Source: Gordonia sputi NBRC 100414
GTDB taxonomy: Bacteria > Actinomycetota > Actinomycetes > Mycobacteriales > Mycobacteriaceae
Direction of reading: 5' to 3'
Assembly: GCF_000248055.1 (NCBI RefSeq)
Contig: NZ_BAFC01000087.1
Location: 33,131-97,130, forward strand
DNA length: 64,000 nucleotides
Shown: positions 60,974 through 64,000 of the stretch, in pieces
Position numbering within the stretch: the stretch's first letter is position 1
How the letters are laid out: each line of letters starts with the position of its first letter
The notes under the pieces: generated by a model
Databases searched by the model: none
Seen by the model: only the letters and a program-made list of their open reading frames with translations
Told to the model about the DNA's origin: nothing
Translations under genes and position numbers: made by a program

Positions 60974-61969
60974 CTAGTCCTTGGGGACGATCAATTTCTC
61001 GCTGAGCAGCCAGTCGTATGCGACGTCGGCAGGGTCTTCGCCGTCGATGTCGACGCGGCCGTTGAGTTCCTGCATGACGTTGTCGGTGAGACGCTCGGAG
61101 ATGGTTCCGAGTAGCTCGTTGAGTTGCGGGTAGCGCTTCATGACGTCCTCGCGAACGACGGCGGTTCCGCTGTAGGGCAGGAAGAACTTCTTGTCGTCCT
61201 CGAGGACGGCGAGGTCGAGGTTCTTGATCCGGCCGTCGGTGGTGTAGACCATGCCGAAGTTGCACGGCGAGCTCTTGGCCGTCGACGTGTAGACGACGCC
61301 GGCGTCCATGCGCGTCACGTTGCCGAGTGGAACCCCGTTCGGGCCGTCGAGCGGCATGCCGTACTTCTCCAGCATCGGCTTGAAGCCATCTGGGCGGGAG
61401 AAGAATTCGTCGTCGACGCAGAAGGTGCGATCAGCGACGGGAAGCTTGGCGACGTCCGAAAGAGACTTCACGCCAAGGCGTTTCGCCGTGGGCGTCGATG
61501 CCGCGAACGCGTAGGTGTCGTTGAAGTTGGCGGGAGGGAGCCAGACGAGCTGGTTCTCCTTGAGTTCGATGTCGTGGACCTTCTGCCAGAGTTCCTTCGG
61601 ATCGGAGATGGTCTCGGTCTCGTTGTGGTAGTTCACCCATCCGGTTCCGGTGTACTCCCAGAGGATGTCGGCGTCGCCGTTGAGTTGCGCCTGTCGAGAC
61701 GACGCCGAACCGGGGGCGCCGGTGAGGTCGGTGACGTCGGCACCTGCCGCCGCGAGGTACGTGGCGGTGATCTTGCCGAGGATGACGCCCTCGGTGAAGC
61801 TCTTCGACGTGACGGTGAGCTTGGCTCCGTCGAGCGGTCGGGAACCGTCGGGAAGCGACGCCTGCTTGAAGGTGCCCGACGAACTGACCAGACCACATCC
61901 CGCAAGGCCGATGACGGCGACGACGAGAAGTGTTGCGACGGTGGCGAGTCGTGCTCGCGTGGCGCTCAT
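60974..61969 (-). CDS. Osmoprotectant ABC transporter substrate-binding lipoprotein (OpuC/ProX-like)
   Basis: 331 residues. Lipobox VIGLAGC with Cys25. The OpuAC-family core starts KLTVTSKSFTEGVILGKITATYL, followed by a SRQAQLNGDADILWEYTGTGW stretch with the aromatic residues typical of the quaternary-amine cage. The stop region ends DWLLSEKLIVPKD. Binds glycine betaine, choline or carnitine. Last gene of the three-gene operon read from 63989. Confidence 0.9.
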   Translation of the reverse strand: MSATRARLATVATLLVVAVIGLAGCGLVSSSGTFKQASLPDGSRPLDGAKLTVTSKSFTEGVILGKITATYLAAAGADVTDLTGAPGSASSRQAQLNGDADILWEYTGTGWVNYHNETETISDPKELWQKVHDIELKENQLVWLPPANFNDTYAFAASTPTAKRLGVKSLSDVAKLPVADRTFCVDDEFFSRPDGFKPMLEKYGMPLDGPNGVPLGNVTRMDAGVVYTSTAKSSPCNFGMVYTTDGRIKNLDLAVLEDDKKFFLPYSGTAVVREDVMKRYPQLNELLGTISERLTDNVMQELNGRVDIDGEDPADVAYDWLLSEKLIVPKD

Positions 61970-62706
61970 GCGACGCCCTTCGGTGTAGCGACCAGTTCGA
62001 AGACCCGGCCGAGCCAGTCGATGATCATGGCGAGCAGAGCGACGAGTATCGCGCCCGAGATCAACAGCTTGGGCAAGAAGAGCGTGACGCCGGTGGTGAT
62101 CAGCGTGCCGAGGCTCGTCGCGCCGATGAAGGTACTCAGGGTGGCCGTGCCGACCAGGATCACCAGGGCGGTGCGGACACCGTTGAGGATGACGGGCACG
62201 GCCAGCGGGAGTTCGACCTGCACGAGCGTGCGCGCCGCCGAGTATCCGATACCGCGCGACGCCTCGATGGTGCGTTGGTCGACCTGGCGCAACCCGACGA
62301 TCGTGTTCTGCAGGATAGGCAGGACCGCGTACACGACCAAACCGATGACGGCAGTACGGAATCCGGTGCCGAGCCAGAATGTGAACAACACCAGCAGTCC
62401 GACGGCGGGCGCAGCTTGACCGATGTTCGCGATGTTCACCGCGATCGGCGAGAGCCATCGCATCGACGGCCGGGTCAACAGGATTCCCAAGGGAATTGCG
62501 ATGACGATGACGACGATGGCCGCGACGAGAGTGAGCTCGATGTGGTCGATGATGGTGGACTGCAGAGTCGACCAGCCCAGCGACGCCTGCTCGGTCTCGG
62601 TGAATGTCGTCGTCGCATACCAACTGAAATATCCGACGGCCAGCACGATGAAGACGAGTGGCTCGAACCACACGTCGATCGGGAGGTTGCGGAATCGTTG
62701 TTTCAT
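61966..62706 (-). CDS. Osmoprotectant ABC transporter permease
   Basis: 246 residues, six helices. The EAA-type loop is REVDQRTIEASRGIGYSAAR-like (RQVDQRTIEASRGIGYS), typical of OpuC permeases; ends overlap both neighbours (ATGA at 62703-62706 and 61966-61969). Together with the other two genes it forms an importer for compatible solutes. Confidence 0.9.
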   Translation of the reverse strand: MKQRFRNLPIDVWFEPLVFIVLAVGYFSWYATTTFTETEQASLGWSTLQSTIIDHIELTLVAAIVVIVIAIPLGILLTRPSMRWLSPIAVNIANIGQAAPAVGLLVLFTFWLGTGFRTAVIGLVVYAVLPILQNTIVGLRQVDQRTIEASRGIGYSAARTLVQVELPLAVPVILNGVRTALVILVGTATLSTFIGATSLGTLITTGVTLFLPKLLISGAILVALLAMIIDWLGRVFELVATPKGVA

Positions 62707-63989
62707 GCGCCCGCGTTCTGCTCGGGGTCGTCGGCAGCGATCACCGGCGTCTCGGTGGGGGCGGTTCCCTCGGTGTGACTTTCGTACGAGCCGTCGTCCT
62801 CGTCGGGGCGGGCTTCGGAAAGTTGCGTACGGATGATGTCCATGACCGAGGCGATGGTGAGCATGCCGACGACGGCGCCGTGACGATCTGTCACCAGCGT
62901 GCCGCCCTGGCTGGCCGCGAGCATGGTGTCGAGGGCGTCGTTGAGCGTCGACGATTCGGCTACGACGGGCAGCCGCGGATCGAGGTAGTCGGAGACCTCC
63001 GGCTTGGAGGCAACCTCATCCAGCGACGGCCATGCACGCGGGCGGTCGTGCTTGTCGACGACGACCACCCAACTCTGCCCCGCGGCCCGTGCGCGCGTGA
63101 TCACCTCTCCGGAACCCTCGCCGACGCGCGCGGTGATCACCGAGTCTTGTTCGACGTCGCGCACGCGCGACAGCGTTAGCTGCGCAAGCGTCGCCCCCGA
63201 CCCGATGAACTCTTCGACGAAGGGTGAGGCGGGGTTGGCCAGAATCTCCTCGGGCGCCGCGTACTGCTCGACGTGAGCCCCCTGCGACAGGATCAGCACC
63301 TTGTCGCCGAGCTTGGTGGCCTCCTCGAAGTCGTGCGTCACGATCACGATGGTCTTGCCGAGCTCGTGTTGGATGGCGATCAGGCTGTCCTGCAACCGGA
63401 CTCGCGTGATCGGGTCGACCGCGCCGAACGGCTCATCCATGAGGAGGACCGGCGGATCGGCGGCGAGGGCACGTGCGACGCCGACACGCTGCTGCTGACC
63501 GCCCGACATGTCCTTGGGGAGTCGAGTGGCGAACTGCGCGGGATCGAGGCCGACGAGATCGAGTAGGTACTCGGTGCGCTCGGCGATCCGCTTCTTGTCC
63601 CAGCCGAGTACCCGGGGGATGGCTCCGATGTTCTTCTCGACGGTCCAGTGCGGGAAGAGGCCGCCCGATTGGATCACGTAGCCGATGGACTGTCGGAGTT
63701 TGTCGGGATTCTCCTTGGTGACGTCGCGCTCGTCGATGAAGATCCTGCCGTCGGACGGTTCGATCAGCCGGTTGATCATCTTGAGGGTCGTCGTCTTACC
63801 GCAGCCGGACGGTCCGACGAAGGCGACGATGTGGCCGGCGTCGATGTCGAGGTCGAGCTGGTTGACGGCGGGCTCGTCCTGCCCCCGGAATCGCTTGACG
63901 ACGCCGTCGAGTCGGATGGGGGCACCGGTCACCGTTGGCCCGGATGCGCTGGCGGCCCCGGGGGCCGGCGTGTTGGCTACGTCGGTCAT
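62703..63989 (-). CDS. Osmoprotectant ABC transporter ATP-binding protein with CBS domains
   Basis: 428 residues from ATG 63989. Walker A GPSGCGKTTT, signature MSGGQQQR, Walker B LLMDEPFGAVDP, H-loop THDFEEA. Two CBS domains (about 265-390) follow the ATPase, as in OpuCA, where they sense ionic strength or cyclic-di-AMP. The C-terminus is acidic. First gene of the operon; the promoter is outside the window. Confidence 0.9.
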   Translation of the reverse strand: MTDVANTPAPGAASASGPTVTGAPIRLDGVVKRFRGQDEPAVNQLDLDIDAGHIVAFVGPSGCGKTTTLKMINRLIEPSDGRIFIDERDVTKENPDKLRQSIGYVIQSGGLFPHWTVEKNIGAIPRVLGWDKKRIAERTEYLLDLVGLDPAQFATRLPKDMSGGQQQRVGVARALAADPPVLLMDEPFGAVDPITRVRLQDSLIAIQHELGKTIVIVTHDFEEATKLGDKVLILSQGAHVEQYAAPEEILANPASPFVEEFIGSGATLAQLTLSRVRDVEQDSVITARVGEGSGEVITRARAAGQSWVVVVDKHDRPRAWPSLDEVASKPEVSDYLDPRLPVVAESSTLNDALDTMLAASQGGTLVTDRHGAVVGMLTIASVMDIIRTQLSEARPDEDDGSYESHTEGTAPTETPVIAADDPEQNAGA

Positions 63990-64000
63990 GACAGTCCTTT

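Overview
The window is chromosomal DNA of a high-GC actinobacterium. Gene content and order (ispE; pth-rplY; prs-glmU; KAS III and FabG-type lipid enzymes; PucR, IclR and PadR regulators) fit the Mycobacteriales, most likely Gordonia or a close relative. The genus is an inference; the phylum-level call is firm. The pth, rplY, prs and glmU block with ispE nearby resembles the mycobacterial arrangement, opened up here by catabolic and transport modules.

Layout. 1-11160: end of ispE, a secreted lipase, two ABC-F ATPases, an SGNH hydrolase divergent from cstA-ybdD, an alpha/beta hydrolase and a 3-hydroxyisobutyryl-CoA-hydrolase-like enzyme. 11166-20659: a lipoprotein, prfC, two KAS III-like synthases bracketing a PadR regulator and a DrrAB-type exporter, then a SLC13/TrkA-C transporter. 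20753-22688: pth, rplY and a limonene-epoxide-hydrolase-like enzyme. 22700-28815: a minimal ethanolamine module (permease-EutB-EutC, overlapping by GTGA junctions) divergent from a second APC permease and an IclR regulator. 28820-33909: ArsC-like protein, MFS exporter, prs, glmU, FabG-like SDR.

34269-37596: tRNA-Gln(UUG) followed by about 3.3 kb that is clearly lower in GC and almost gene-poor. Its one convincing gene is a roughly 560-residue unknown protein with a PD-(D/E)xK nuclease-like signature. This is the best candidate for a previously undescribed system in the window.

37597-48544: a TspO-like membrane protein and a minus-strand catabolic set (amidase, N-carbamoyl amidohydrolase, MHS transporter, frameshifted LysR, class III aminotransferase, MmsA) divergent from a PucR activator. 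It would fit carbamoyl-beta-alanine / beta-alanine use. 48639-56637: YceI, a peptide ABC transporter in which one permease and both ATPases are a single polypeptide, a zinc-finger protein and msrB-msrA. 56638-57633: a 1 kb non-coding stretch filled with degenerate repeats. 57634-63989: DHA2 exporter with TetR, an AurF-type diiron oxygenase behind a clear promoter/operator dyad, and a glycine-betaine-type ABC transporter.

Three intergenic regions (7.1-7.5, 33.9-34.2 and 49.4-49.7 kb) carry the same family of short TCGAGAC/TCGAGAT repeats. Two of them are centred on a shared ~60 bp palindromic element.
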